Assembly (NCBI GenBank): GCA_958295665.1 | Contig: OY282558.1 | Location: forward strand, 67,816,789 to 67,880,788 | DNA length: 64,000 nucleotides | Direction: 5' to 3' | Origin: Tipula vernalis | Taxonomy: Eukaryota > Arthropoda > Insecta > Diptera > Tipulidae | Shown here: positions 43,345 through 55,435 of the stretch, in pieces | Numbering within the stretch: the first letter of the stretch is position 1 | Layout of the letters: every line of letters starts with the position of its first letter | Program-made: the position numbers and the translations under genes | The notes under the pieces: generated by a model | Database searches by the model: none | Told to the model about the DNA's origin: nothing | Seen by the model: the letters and a program-made list of their open reading frames with translations, nothing else

Positions 43345-44117
43345 AGTATGCATTTAGTTTACATTTCCTAGTCAACTTTCTTTGAATATTCGCTATTCAA
43401 TTCCGAACGAGTTGAGTAGTCAGGAGTGGTCGGATGGACTTAAATTCCAATTTAATTTAAATTTAACAAAACGACCATTTTTTGCCTGGGAATATGTATG
43501 TATATTCTCAGGGATGATGGTAAGTAAAAAAAATACTCAACATAAATCCTACCAAAGGCCCAAAAATATGGCCTAATTAACAATATAAAATATAAAAGAT
43601 ATATCTTTAAAGAAGTTCTGCGATTTTTTTTTGTATTTTTGTTTAGAGTCTGTCAGGCTTACTGTAAGGTGTAAGGATTACAACAAACAAAGGGCAACAA
43701 CCACGTTTTACCGACGGTGACGTTCTCATAACTTTTGAATTATCATGTTGATTTTTGTTTTAGTATTAAGTATGAGCGAGTGAATAATTGAGCACGGGGG
43801 ATAGGTCATTGATCAAGATCAGATGTGTTTGTTTTTTTTTTATAATATTCTGAATATTATTGGATTGGTTGAGAACAGGATACCCACGACCAATTTTGCC
43901 ACTGAAGGCTGAGTTCGGGTAAAACCTAATCCCTCTAGCCGTCGGTTGGTAAAATGTCTTTCGTTGATAAAGGAGTGTTTTTTTATTTATTTAACTTTGC
44001 ATCTCTATGAATTTTAAAACTATCGATAGTGGGCCACATGCTCGATCGACTAGATAAAAAACCATCGCCTAGTCAATATGAAATTAACGATCGTATAGAG
44101 AAGCGCTCACAATTTAC
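43345..44117. other. No gene seen
   Basis: Mixed AT-rich sequence; no motif supported. Confidence 0.4.
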
Positions 44118-44612
44118 AACTGTGATCAAAAAGTAGTAAGACTTTTCCATTTAGATCAGCGTTGGTAGCACCCTAGCCGACATCTGTGTAAAAGTTCGTG
44201 CCGAGTGTTTTTTATTGGTATGTTGTTCAAAGAAGGCAGAGAACGCGTTGAAGATGGTGGACATCCTTGCCCTCCCCTCTTTCGTCGTCTACTCAGATTT
44301 AGTGCTTAAAAATCGTCGATTGACAATTAAAGATCTTGTTGACAGCACGCAAATATCGTTTGGGTCAGAATTTTGGGTAAACAACTCTTGGTGTTTGCAT
44401 CACGATAACGCTCCGTCTCACACTGCATTGGTTGTGCGTTACTATTTGCAAGCGCCCTATTTGCCTGATTTAGCACCGTTTGACTTCTGGCTATTCCCGA
44501 AACTGAAAAAACCACATCGTTTTGATTTGATTGAATATATACAAGGCTGGGAAAATAATAATAAGCCGTTTATGTTTTATTTAAAACGTTTTACTACTTT
44601 TTGATTACAGAG
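44118..44612 (+). mobile_element. Internally deleted mariner, about 0.5 kb
   Basis: CTGTGATCAAAAAGTAGTAAGAC on the left pairs with the complement of the right end, CTGTAATCAAAAAGTAGTAAAAC, in 21 of 23 positions. The interior is a transposase missing its middle. Exact outermost bases and a TA duplication are uncertain. Confidence 0.8.
44215..44604 (+). pseudogene. mariner transposase with internal deletion
   Basis: The N-terminal helix-turn-helix block NRRLTIKDLVDSTQISFGS is joined directly to WCLHHDNAPSHTALVV (second catalytic Asp) and LPDLAPFDFWLFPKLK (third Asp). The whole segment with the first catalytic Asp has been deleted without breaking the frame. It belongs to a different mariner lineage from the copy at 41415. 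It is inactive because one catalytic residue is gone, but it may still encode a DNA-binding remnant. Confidence 0.85.
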
Positions 44613-45069
44613 ACAGACAAAACAGATATTATTATGTTCAAAATTGTCTGTGCAAGCTAAATTTTGAGTGCAATGCCCAGTGCAATAAGATTGTCTTTAT
44701 TTCAATTTTATGTGATCTCCAATTCTGAACCAATAAAACCCTTTTCTTGTTTCGGGGTTAAAGATCTCAGATTATTGAGCTCCTGAAGCTAGTAACAATT
44801 TGACGAATGAACTTCCACATGTTACAGAGATGTCCTGCATTTTCACTAAATTTGTGGCTAAAGTATAATTTGTATAAATTATACCACGCGATTGAAAAGC
44901 TGTTTGTAGTTAATTAAAATGGTATAAATTAATTAATTATTTTAATTAAAGTGGTATCCGCAGATTTCAATCTAATGAATAATCTAATGAAAATATCTCA
45001 AGTGCCACACTTCAAGTTTTGCTATGCAAGTACCTTAAAAAACTGAATTTCACACTCAATTTTTAGTTA
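44613..45069. other. No gene seen
   Basis: AT-rich, no supported structure. Confidence 0.4.
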
Positions 45070-45171
45070 CAGTGGTCTCAATAAATTAGTTGGAATTCAA
45101 ATTAAATATTAATATCTATTATTTCGAATAGTTCAGACATAGTTCAGACAGTTCAAGTTTGAAAATCATCG

Positions 45172-46923
45172 CAGATTCGTAACTAGGTACCCGCAGCACC
45201 CGCAGTTGCAGGGAGCCCATGGTTATTGGGGCCCACGATAATTATCAAGCGTTCGAATATTAGATTAAGCTCAAATTAGCCCACATTTTCAAATTAGCAA
45301 AACGGTGGTTTAATTTTTAGAGAATGAACAGTGTTTCTATCACTGTTGGCTGTTTTCTTAAAACAGGCTTTATTTATTACTTCACGGTTGCTGAAGGTTA
45401 CTGTCTGAGTAACTACAAGTAATGCGACTCTTTAGAAATAAAAATCCCTCTAGGTTCTGATAGATATTTAGATTTAGTTCATAAAAAGCAAGCAGAAATA
45501 AATTGTTGAAACTTTCTTCTGAGGAAAATATCTAACCACGATTGAAAACAATTTGGCTTATTAGAAGCGACTTTGCTTTAGAAAAGGAATCAATGGATAT
45601 TTGAGCCAAATTAGTCAGTCTCTAATGAATTAGAGTTCGTTCGGTTTATATGTAGCATCTCATTTACCGGCTCTTTTTGATTACCGGTTAAACGGCAATT
45701 GAACTAACTGTAAACCGGATGGTGATTTTTTGTTTGTTCTCGTTGAGGTTCTCCTGATTTTGGAAATTCTCGTCGCTTCCCGATTTCATATCCCCTTTTC
45801 TCGGATTTCATCTTTCGATCACTTTTTAAAATTTTCTCGAGATTTTTGGAACTCAGCATGGAGATGAGATGTATAATGTTCGGTTCGAGGCTTAGTTGGT
45901 GATTTGGTGTTGCGAAACAGTCAAGTTATTCGAGATTTAAGTGATTTTCGAGATTATTCGAGTATGTATGAGATTGTCGAATGTATTTGATTGTTCGATA
46001 TTACTCGAGCATCTTAGAGCCTATTCGAATAATATGGTTATCCGATACTACTACGTTCGGCGGAGCTTAGCCTTATCTGGCTAAATAGGAGTTTGCTTTA
46101 GGATTAGTAACATTAAATTACTTGACAAAAAATTCGCTAATTTCACGTCATTAATATCCAGACTTTCCCTTATTATTGAAATTGTTCGAGATCAATCGAG
46201 ATTCATATAATACAGAGATTATTCGAATTTTTCTGGGGTAATCGAGATTATTCCGTGGTTTAGTTAAGTTTTTCGACAATTTTATTATTATTCGAGATTT
46301 TCGAATTTATTCGAATTTTGTATGGTAATGTTCTGAGCTTCAGGCATTATGCCAAAATTTCGATATTTCTTCGATTTCCTTAGGATATTTGAAATTATTC
46401 AAGAATGTTCAGGTTATTTACGATTTATATGGCAGTGATTATCATGTATAGGATTTCCTTCGGTTTTACATATTTACGGATAATTGGACATTTGATAACT
46501 TTCTAGAATATACAAGATACTTTGAAAATTCGAAATTTTTGGTATTATTTCGAAATTATTGATATTATTTGTTTCATGTCAAGTTTGAGCATCACATTTC
46601 TTGTGTAGTTCTCTATTCAATAATGAATTTAAGCAACATTTTGATTAATTTTAATTACTGGTAAAAACTTCAGGTAAATGGAAAATCGCAAAGTTTACCG
46701 ATAAATGGTAAAGAGTTTTACCGGTAAAGAAACTATCTTCCACTGCATCAGTTGAGATTTTTTTCGGGCTCTATTCGCGATAGAAATTCGCGCAATTTCT
46801 TAAATCCTCCTCTCGAAATCAGATAACGAGGATGGAGGCTAGATAATAGGAAGCAATAATTTTTTAATTAAAATGCCCAAGACAAATTTTGCGGGGGGCC
46901 CGAAATTTGTAGTTACGCCACTG
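45172..46923. mobile_element. Probable non-autonomous hAT-like element
   Basis: The left end CAGATTCGTAACTA faces a right end whose complement is CAGTGGCGTAACTA. Both are followed inward by GGG/CCC-rich words (GGGAGCCCATGG, GGGGGGCCCG). CAGTGGCGTAACTA is a common hAT-type terminus. An 8-bp target duplication could not be found, so the pairing is tentative. Confidence 0.45.
45880..46600 (+). repeat. Degenerate TTCGAGATTATTCGA satellite
   Basis: Dozens of variants of ATTATTCGAGATT/TTTTCGAAATTATT occur at irregular spacing with no long exact period. The same words fill 58200-60290 and, reversed, 8860-9250 and 62220-62520. Confidence 0.65.
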
Positions 46924-47042
46924 GACTCGCTGTTTGACCAATCAGTATTCCGGTGGTTTTAAGTTTTTTCATTCTTTTAGGTATGAAATATATATCAATA
47001 ATATTTCATTTAAGGGTCACCTAATTTGTTGAGACCAATGTA

Positions 47043-49022
47043 TATCTCACTCACCTTTGGATGAGGTAGCACTAATTGCTTATTGGATCAATTATTTTGA
47101 CACCCTGTAAGATTTATTGTAAATCCAGTTATCTACTCTCGAATACTACAAAACCAAAAGCAACAAGTTAAAATAAGTTCCAATCGATTAATATTTTTAA
47201 TAATAGGGATTCGGTTGAAATAGATTCTTGGTATTTGGTTGGTCCAGTGTAACACTTTTGATTGAAATCTGGCAATTGCAATTTTATTTTTGTTAATGTT
47301 TGAACCCCACAATTTAATTAAACCGCACGCTTACGATCATCGAAAGCACGATCAATAACTCAATTGTCAAGATGGCAGCAACATGATAACCGAATATATA
47401 GAGCAGTAGCAGACCTAGCCCACTCGATTCGTGTTTCGAGCCGCCCAAAAACTACCATTTTTTCTACATATTTTTTTTTTGCACAAATTCCACTCACAAT
47501 AAAAGCCATCTATTATCTGTTATCTGATTACGTTTGACAGTTTTGTTTATTTTTGTTTGTTCGTTGTTTGTCCATAACACATTTTGATTATATTACGAGT
47601 ATATCGTAATTGATCATTTTGGTGTTATTTATTTTCGTTTTTTTTTTTTTTACGTTTTTTTTCCGATGTCAATGAATTACTTACATTTAATTCTATTAAG
47701 TGCTAATTGAAGTATTAGTTTTTCGATTTTTTTTTTGTATTTATTTATTTTTGTTTTGATAAAACTATCTCTATAGTAAAGCGGAATTGATAACAAATAC
47801 ACATAGTATACACACGTATAACAGAAAATGTTTGTGCGCGATAAGAAATGATAGTGTAGCATACCAGAGGGGAAAATATTTCGAGGTGTGATTTCTTTCG
47901 ATGATGCTGGATTGTTGTTTAGGTACACACACACACACATAATAAATTTGAATATTTTATTAACCAAAATTCTAAGAAATTTCATCTCGCTCAAAAAAAA
48001 AAAGCGACAAATGTGTGTGGGTTGGGGCTTTGTTGTTAAAGCGTTTTCAAATTTTTGTGATACCGGTTTATATTGATCGAGGCCTAAATTCACGTCATTT
48101 TATATATGTATGTATGTACATACCATATATATCAGCTTACAATTTTTAATGCGTGTGTAAAGTATTCAATTGGAAAATTTATATTTTTCCTACATATTTA
48201 CATATATTGGTTTAGACATTTAGTCATATTTGTATTGTTTAATGAACTATTCAAGTAGATATATTATGGAAGTCTTACAAAATATCTAGATCTGATCGTA
48301 AACATATGATTCATACGAATCACATGAAATTATTGTACACGTAATTATTTCATCACAACGAGAAAATGAGTAAAGCCACACAAATAAATTTTTCCACATA
48401 AAATCACATAATTATTAATGACATATCAATATCAATCATCAACAATTATAATTTAAAGCAAAAAAAAATAAATAAATAAGATAAAAATATCACATACAAA
48501 ATTAAATGGTCGTCAAATGTAGGTTACACTACAAATAATAATAATTTTTTTGTAATAATTACCGCCAACGAATCAACTACAAATAATTTTTTAATTTTTT
48601 ATTTTTTTTTTTGGTTTGACTTAATGTTTTGTGACAGTTTTTCAATGTAGAGCAGTGTGCGTAAATATCGTAAATTGTAAAAATAGGAATTGTGTGCGGT
48701 CTCTCTGCGATTTATTTAATTGTTCATCAACCTGTTGAGATGTGATTTCTGATTGTGTATATTTTTATTGTTCACATTAGTTAGAGGTTTAATCTTTTAC
48801 ATAAAAATGTTGACAGAGGTCTGCTCGTCATTTTAATATATGTATGTATGTGTGCGTATCAAGGGAATATGGATTGTTTAGATTTTGCCGGAAACAAATC
48901 CAAATTTAAATTAGCCATTAAAATTGTATTCAAATTTATTGTACTACATTGAAATTTGGATAAATCGTTTTGTTTGGTATCAACAAAATGTTTACATTTT
49001 CAAATCTCAATCATCTTGTTTA
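47043..49022. other. No gene; possible tkv intron
   Basis: No coding frame with a family motif; the minus-strand frame at 47677-48093 looks like chance. A TTTTTTACG-rich block near 47640-47660, a CA run near 47928-47940 and an AT-rich stretch near 48400-48620 are the only visible structure. Confidence 0.45.
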
Positions 49023-49026
49023 TTAA

Positions 49027-51688
49027 CCTTCTCTCTGTGTATTGGGGTCAAATTGACCCCAGTCGATTTTAAAATTTAAAAAAATACGTTTCTTATTATT
49101 TAAATGGTCCATGCCCTATAAGATAGCCTCAACTAATATCTCATATACACAATACAATGAAAATCAGGCCCAAATTACTTGTAAATTTTGTAATTACCAT
49201 AGTCTGAAATAAACCAAGCGCATTTCTGTGTACTGGGTCAAAATGACCCCAAGTTACTTCCATGCACTATTTTCTATATAAATAATTTACTTTATATATC
49301 TATGAATGTAGTGTATATGTCTGTGATATGTTGTACAATTTTTCTGCTAATTAGAAAGTGAGACTGAGAGAGAAAATGCTTTGTTATTCACTTTTTGTAT
49401 GTGTATTATACATAAAAACGCTAAAAAATTTGAGTTTTCGAAAATTTTGTCAAAAATGGGTGAAGAACCTTAAGTTATGACCAAAAACTGTCGAAAAATG
49501 TCAACAACTGTCGGAAAGTGTCAAAAACTGTGCGTGTGATATTGGAAAAAAAGAGGAACCAAAATATTCTTATTGTTTCGTGAGTACATTATTGAAATAT
49601 ACCAGTTAATTTAGAAACTGTTCTAACTGGTTGAAACAGTTCTGAACGTTAATGAAGCTAAAATTGTAAATTTTTCAGTTTTTTTCGCTGTCAAAAAGTC
49701 CCGTCAAAAAATGTCGAAAACAAAGGTTTTAAAAGACTGTCAAGAACTCGTGTCAAAACGTAACATAAACTGTTCCACAAATACTAGTTTTCGACCCTAC
49801 CCGTCTCTGGCATATATGTACATTACATACCTATTCCTGATATTTTTCCTCATTTTACTTTTGTATTATTTTACCGTTACCGATCGTTGAACGATATTTC
49901 TGGTTTAGTTTTTGTTTGGATATTGTTATTATGGTGTGGAAAAGACAGAGCAGCCAAGAGACCCTTGGACTTCTCGATAGTGTTTCTACTCCTAAGGTAT
50001 CAGATGAAGCGGAAATAGCAAACGACATTATTGATGTGGAGTTTCCGATGGCGATAAGCGTGAACAAGCTGCGCCGATAAACATTTGTAACTACGATGAG
50101 GATGAGCATGTTGAACCGATAAATTTTGATAACGATTAACATTTTCAACTTGTCTCTGACGATTGAAGAAATTAATAAATGTTGAAAATGCGACTGTTAA
50201 GGATAAAGAAACAAACGCTGGTATGTGGTACTATGCCCAAAATAAAAAAAACTATCGGAAAGTGGAGCTTAAAATCTTCGATTGTAACCAAAACACGCAA
50301 CTTTCTCCTACTGCGACAAAGAGAAGGCTTGATGGTTTAAACAGAAATAAATCAAACCACTCAGTTACTATAGCTGTATAAGACAGGAGTGGCTAAAAAT
50401 CGAAAGATTAGCAGCATTCCAATATATATGGAATATGTCCTTGTCAAACATTCGAGGACCTCATAAACCATCATGAAATTTAATCATTGATCAACAATGG
50501 GCTCTAGGTCGAGGAAAATATTCTTTCCGACAGTATATTGGTACCTTCGAAGCGTTAGAGAAGTTTAGAATTAAAATATTACAATTAAACTAATCTGGCT
50601 ATGCGACGCAAAGAATTCTTACCCATTGAACGCAGAAGTATATGTTGGTAGGCAACCAAGGGAGCATAAGAAATAATAATTACCATGGACAACTTTTTCA
50701 CTAGTTGTTCTTTAGCCGATTAACTTTTGCAGAAAAATAATACACTAATTGGTACAATTAGATGAAATAAAACCGATCTTCTCAAAGAGTTTAGTAGTAA
50801 GGTGGAATTAAAAACACGAAAATTAAAACCTTCAAAGTTCTGTTTTGATGCGTTTTATTCCTAAACCAAATAAAAACGTTTTGCAATTATCAACTTGGTA
50901 CACAACAATAACGGAGTAGACCGTGAGTCTAATATAACTAATTAAATTTTGGATTATAATGCAACAAAAGTAGGGCTAGATACCTTCTATAAATTAGTGA
51001 GAACCTGTACATGTAAAAGAAAAACTCAACGATGGCCGATGGTGTTATTTTTTTAACCTTACTGACCTCGCTGATGTTGCAGCCTTTACGTTTTGTATAA
51101 AAGCGCCAACCTCCCCTTTGTATGAAACTCGGTAAGCATCCGAAAGAAAATCATTCCTAAAAGAATTGGCTATGTAACTGGTGCAGGCGAACGTGTTGGA
51201 GCGACTCTTTAACACACGAAAGTTAAATAAAAATAAGGACAGGAATCGACTTAATAGGTTATAAAGCATTACCAATAAGGCGGGAACCAACAGGCGAAGA
51301 AGTGACGGTTAAGACAGTTAGCAAACGGCGAAGATGTTACTTGAGCCATTAATCATCTGATATGAAAACCAGAACCAAATGTCATTTTTGTAATGAGCCA
51401 TTTTGCCCCAACTACACCAAAATCATATGGATAGAATGCATAAAAAAACGAGAAATGGTTTCGGATGAAGAGGAAGTGGCATCAGATTACGCATCTGATT
51501 AAAACATAAATTTGACTAATTAAAATGTGATTTTCAGCGAATTCAACTGTAATGAATTTAATTATATTTGTAGAAAATAAAGAATTTTTATTTACTTTCC
51601 CTATGAAATACATGAAAATATATATGGGGTCAGACTGATCCCTATACACAGACAGCGTGATAGTAAGCTATACAACACAGAGTGAAGG
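49027..51688 (+). mobile_element. piggyBac-superfamily element, 2.66 kb, between TTAA sites
   Basis: The left end CCTTCTCTCTGTGTAT and the right end, complement CCTTCACTCTGTGTTGTAT, are flanked by TTAA (49023-49026 and 51689-51692), the invariant piggyBac target. Inside are subterminal palindromes: GGGGTCAAATTGACCCC (49044-49060), a second copy at 49235-49250, and an inverted relative at 51626-51642. One decayed transposase lies within. Confidence 0.9.
49931..51502 (+). pseudogene. piggyBac transposase pseudogene
   Basis: ATG 49931 begins an acidic N-terminus. In changing frames there follow MWYYAQNKKNYRKVE, LIIDQQWALGRGKYSFRQYI (with the second catalytic Asp region), WLCDAKNSYPLNAEVYVGRQ, YNATKVGLDTFYKLVRTC, KRKTQRWPMVLFFNLTDLAD and FLKELAM-LVQANVLERL. 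The tail has Cys pairs (KTRTKCHFCNEPFCPNY...ECIKKRE) like the piggyBac C-terminal cross-brace finger. The order and motifs are those of the family. Numerous stops and frameshifts make it inactive. The enzyme would excise and insert precisely at TTAA. Confidence 0.88.
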
Positions 51689-51995
51689 TTAAATATCTTT
51701 TTTGGCATTGGTCACAAAATATGTCTAAATTTCCTAAATTCAAATATCAATTAGTTTTTTAGGGAGATTGTATTTACTCAACTGTTATTGTTTGAATAAC
51801 TTGCTAATAATAATGAGCTTATCTGAAATTTAGAGTTAATTATAGTTTCAACATAATATGTCATCTTTAACCTTAGTTTCAACTACTTTTATTTCATTTC
51901 GTTGCATTTTAGCGCATAAACGACTAAACAGAAATTCCGAACCCTATTTATCGATTTTGAATTTTTTTTTAAATTTAAATCTTTAAAGTTTGGTT

Positions 51996-51998
<3 letters not shown>

Positions 51999-52035
<37 letters not shown>
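51999..52035 (-). repeat. Poly(A) tail of the Jockey LINE (T37 on the plus strand)
   Basis: A run of 37 T on the plus strand immediately adjoins one copy of the target duplication GTTTGGTTAAAT (51988-51999) and marks the 3' end of the minus-strand LINE. Confidence 0.88.
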
Positions 52036-52036
<1 letters not shown>

Positions 52037-52229
52037 AAAATAATTCTGTTTTATTATTTCTTTTTTAATTACAATCTAGTCTAAGACTAATAAGCAATTT
52101 TATTCTAACTTAAATTACTACATTTTACTGAAATTTAAGGGTTCATCCATCGATGTACTCCTTAGTTTTGATATTTATGATTTGATCGCGCTTTTGTCGT
52201 GCGCTAGATAAAGATTTATTTTAACTGAT

Positions 52230-54890
52230 TTACACTAACTCAAAAGGCTTTACTCTTTTGAGCCTTCTAACTAAATCCGTATTATCCAGTAGCTGGTTGG
52301 CCTCTATGTTGACATGGTGAAGTAGCCGTTGTTCATGACTTCTAGCAAATTTCATAATTTCGGTTTTGATGAGTTCTATGCCCAGATCTTTGTGGATGTC
52401 GCTATTTCTGACAAACCATGGTGCGTTGACGATGCTTCTTAGCACTTTGTTTTGGAATCGTTGGATAATATCCATGTTGCTCTGCTTGGTACACCCCCAC
52501 AGCTGTATACCATAAGTCCAAACAGGCTTCAATATTTGCTTATAAAGCAGAAGTTTATTAGGGATTGATAAATGAGAGTTTCTTCCCAGTAACCAATACA
52601 TTTTTTTGTATTTTAATTCCAACTCGCCTCTTTTCTTTTTTACATGAGCTTTCCAGCGAAGTTTAGCGTCTAACGTCATACCAAGATATTTTGCAGTGTT
52701 TGCATGTGGTATTTCTTGATTATTTAAATATACTGGTTTATGAACTAATCTCTTGTTCGTAAAGTCAACATGTACAGATTTAGTTTCATTTAGTTTTATG
52801 CGCCATTTTTTTGTCCAATTGTGTACTTGCTCTATGGCGTTTTGTAATTGCTCTGCTGTATCTGAGTTGTTGTCACCTACTGCCATGATAGCTGTGTCAT
52901 CGGCGAAAGTGGCTATCATGTTGTTTTGTGGGATTGGGACATCTCGGGTGTATAGTAAATACAGAAGTGGCCCAAGTACACTTCCTTGTGGAACTCCTGC
53001 TTTTATTCCCTTAAGCTCTGAATATTCATCTTCTTGCTTAAGCCTGAAATATCTTTCCGTTATATATGATTCCAGTATTATGCTGTACTGTTTCGGTAGG
53101 ATTAATTTGAGTTTGTAGATTAATCCTTCGTGCCAAACTTTATCAAAGGCCTGCGCTACATCAAGGAATACTGCTGAACAAACTTTTTTCTCTTCTAAAG
53201 TCTTCTCAATAATATTGGTTATTCTATGCACTTGATCGATAGTTGAGTGCTCACTGCGAAAACCAAATTGGTGATTCGGAATTAGATTATTTTTTTCAGT
53301 TATTAGTTTAAGCCTTTTTAATAGTAGCTTTTCAAAGAGTTTGGACATTATCGGCAACAACGATATAGGCCTATATGATGTTATTAGATGTGGCGGTTTT
53401 CCTGGTTTGGGAATCATGATGACCTCAGCCACTTTCCAAAGTTTGGGTACATATTTTAACCTAAATGCGGCGTTTATGATATTAGTTAACTTTACCGTAG
53501 CTTTTCCCGGTAGCTGCTTTATTATTTCTCCGGTAATCAGGTCAAACCCTGGTGCTTTCTTTAAGTTTAAATTGTTTTTAATTTCATTTGCTACTTCAGT
53601 AGTCGATGTAGGGGTGACATCTTCGAGAATTTGTGTTATGTTTTCATCCAATATTTCTCGTAATTGACATTCATGAGGTTGAAATATATTTCCAAGATGA
53701 TTGGCAAAACCTTCAGCTTTTTCTTTGTTTTTCCTTGCCCATGTTCCATCCATTTTCCTGATAGGATGGATCGGCATTATTGGCCTTTTCAGAGTTTTAG
53801 TTGCTTTCCAAAGCGAATAATCCGTATTACTATCATTCGTTAACTTACTTAAGTAGAAATTAACTGACTCATTTTTTAATTTCTGAATTTCTCTTGTTAA
53901 TTGTTGAGTAAGATTATTTAGTCTTTTTTTGTCCTGTGGAGCTCTAGTTTGGTGCCATTTTTTTCTGGATTTGCGTTTATCCCTAAGGAGATTTCTAATT
54001 TCTATTGGATAGTTATTTCCTTTTAGCCTTGATTTGATTTCTGGAGTACTTTCCCATGCTGATTGTTGAATATCTGTAATGAACTTTTCTACTTCTATGT
54101 CCAGTTGATCCATAGTTTTTAAAGGAACTTTCAAAAGTATTCTTTGTTCCAGGTGTACTTTGAAACTTTCCCAGTTCGTATATTTGTTGGTTAATACTGG
54201 ATTATTCCCTTTTTGGATGATATACTCGCTTAGAGTTAGGACTATTGGAGAATGATCTGAGCTCATATCTTGGCTTTCTTCAACTTTCATAAAATTATTA
54301 GAAATATTTTTGGTTATAAAAAAATCGATCAGGTCAGGTATTTTCCCTGGGTCAGTTGGCCAATATGTTGGTTTACCTGTTGAAATAGATTCACATCCAT
54401 TTTCTTTGATGGCAATCAATAATTCTTTTCCTTTAGTGGTAGTTAATCTAGAACCCCAGTGAGTATTCTTCGCATTGAAGTCACCACCTATTATGAACCT
54501 TTTTCCCAGACGCTTAAAGAACTCTGAGTATTGTTTGCTTTTAATTGAATGTCTTGGTGGACAGTATAATCCTGCCACAACAATAGGAAAGTTTTCCGTT
54601 TTTATATAAACCACTGTGGCCTGAATTTCTTCTTTTCCGTACTTTGCTTCTTCAAAATGTTGGATATTTTTTTTAATGATGACTGCACTTCCTCCTCTGG
54701 CTGAATTATCTGGATGAATAGTGTGATATATGCAATAGCCTTTAAATGTTATGTAGGATTGCTTAGTAAAATGTGTTTCCGAAATAAGACACACATCTAT
54801 ATTCTCAATGTCGAGGACTGCTTGTAGTTCTTGCTGATGCCGGAGCAAACCATTAGCATTCCATGACATGATTTTCATTGTGTTGTTCAT
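52230..54890 (-). CDS. Jockey-clade ORF2: AP endonuclease and reverse transcriptase, intact
   Basis: An uninterrupted 886-residue frame from ATG 54890. Residues 1-230 form an apurinic-type endonuclease (SWNANGL, ISETHF, IGGDFNAKNTHWGS, SSDHSPIVL). Residues about 440-720 form the reverse transcriptase: KAPGFDLITGEIIKQLP, YRPISLLPIMSKLFEKLL, HQFGFRSEHSTIDQVHRI, AVFLDVAQAFDKVWHEGL, GVPQGSVLGPLLYLLYT, catalytic FADDTAIM and KYLGMTLDAKLRW. The length equals that usual for Jockey ORF2. Its ATG overlaps the ORF1 stop as ATGA (54887-54890), which suggests translation by termination-reinitiation. All motifs are intact, so the protein could be active if expressed, though the element lacks its 5' promoter and has a broken ORF1. 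Confidence 0.95.
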   Translation of the reverse strand: MNNTMKIMSWNANGLLRHQQELQAVLDIENIDVCLISETHFTKQSYITFKGYCIYHTIHPDNSARGGSAVIIKKNIQHFEEAKYGKEEIQATVVYIKTENFPIVVAGLYCPPRHSIKSKQYSEFFKRLGKRFIIGGDFNAKNTHWGSRLTTTKGKELLIAIKENGCESISTGKPTYWPTDPGKIPDLIDFFITKNISNNFMKVEESQDMSSDHSPIVLTLSEYIIQKGNNPVLTNKYTNWESFKVHLEQRILLKVPLKTMDQLDIEVEKFITDIQQSAWESTPEIKSRLKGNNYPIEIRNLLRDKRKSRKKWHQTRAPQDKKRLNNLTQQLTREIQKLKNESVNFYLSKLTNDSNTDYSLWKATKTLKRPIMPIHPIRKMDGTWARKNKEKAEGFANHLGNIFQPHECQLREILDENITQILEDVTPTSTTEVANEIKNNLNLKKAPGFDLITGEIIKQLPGKATVKLTNIINAAFRLKYVPKLWKVAEVIMIPKPGKPPHLITSYRPISLLPIMSKLFEKLLLKRLKLITEKNNLIPNHQFGFRSEHSTIDQVHRITNIIEKTLEEKKVCSAVFLDVAQAFDKVWHEGLIYKLKLILPKQYSIILESYITERYFRLKQEDEYSELKGIKAGVPQGSVLGPLLYLLYTRDVPIPQNNMIATFADDTAIMAVGDNNSDTAEQLQNAIEQVHNWTKKWRIKLNETKSVHVDFTNKRLVHKPVYLNNQEIPHANTAKYLGMTLDAKLRWKAHVKKKRGELELKYKKMYWLLGRNSHLSIPNKLLLYKQILKPVWTYGIQLWGCTKQSNMDIIQRFQNKVLRSIVNAPWFVRNSDIHKDLGIELIKTEIMKFARSHEQRLLHHVNIEANQLLDNTDLVRRLKRVKPFELV

Positions 54891-55435
54891 TTTTGTGTTG
54901 ATTTGGGTCTAGCTCCCAATGCTCTATCTTCCAATTTTTGTAGCCTCTCATCAAATTTTGTTAATTTCATGAGAATATCTTGTAATGTTTGACTGATGTC
55001 TACATCTTTAGATTTTTGCTGGGGTTTATTGACTACGCCACTTGTTACTTCAGCATATGTAACACCTTCAGTTCTTAGTTGGCGGCCAAATGGTTGCCCA
55101 TTGTCTTGTTTTGCATGCCTCTCATATCGATTTGACTGGCCATACATTTGAGTTTTATTCATCCTTTGGTTTTTCATTTTCTGAATTTTTTTTGCAACAA
55201 TACATCCTCGATAGTTAGCAGGATGACCTTGTCCACAGTGTACACATTTAAGTTGAGCTTGTGGATTGTCGCATTTTCCAGTTAGGTGGTGTCCGGCACA
55301 TTTAACACACCTTGGAAGTTTGCCACAATATCTTTGCGTATGTCCATATGCCTGACACTTTTGGCATTGCGGAACTAGTTTAGACTTTCTAAGTGGTTGA
55401 ATTTCCACTTTGCAACCCAATAAACTAGTGATCTT

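Larger units (their letters stand above)
45070..47040. mobile_element. Inverted-repeat element with TA flanks, filled with other repeats
   Basis: The left end CAGTGGTCTCAATAAATTAG and the right end, complement CATTGGTCTCAACAAATTAG, agree at 20 of 23 positions through GTTG/GGTG. TA borders both (45068-45069 and 47041-47042). No transposase is present. The interior includes a probable hAT-like element and a satellite. Confidence 0.72.

Noticed and set aside
47677..48093. 138-residue minus-strand ORF as a possible tkv 5' exon
   Set aside because: No signal-peptide-like start, no cysteine pattern of the receptor and no convincing splice donor tied to it.
53341..53667. Plus-strand ORF opposite the LINE
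   Set aside because: Shadow of ORF2, which has all enzyme motifs on the minus strand.
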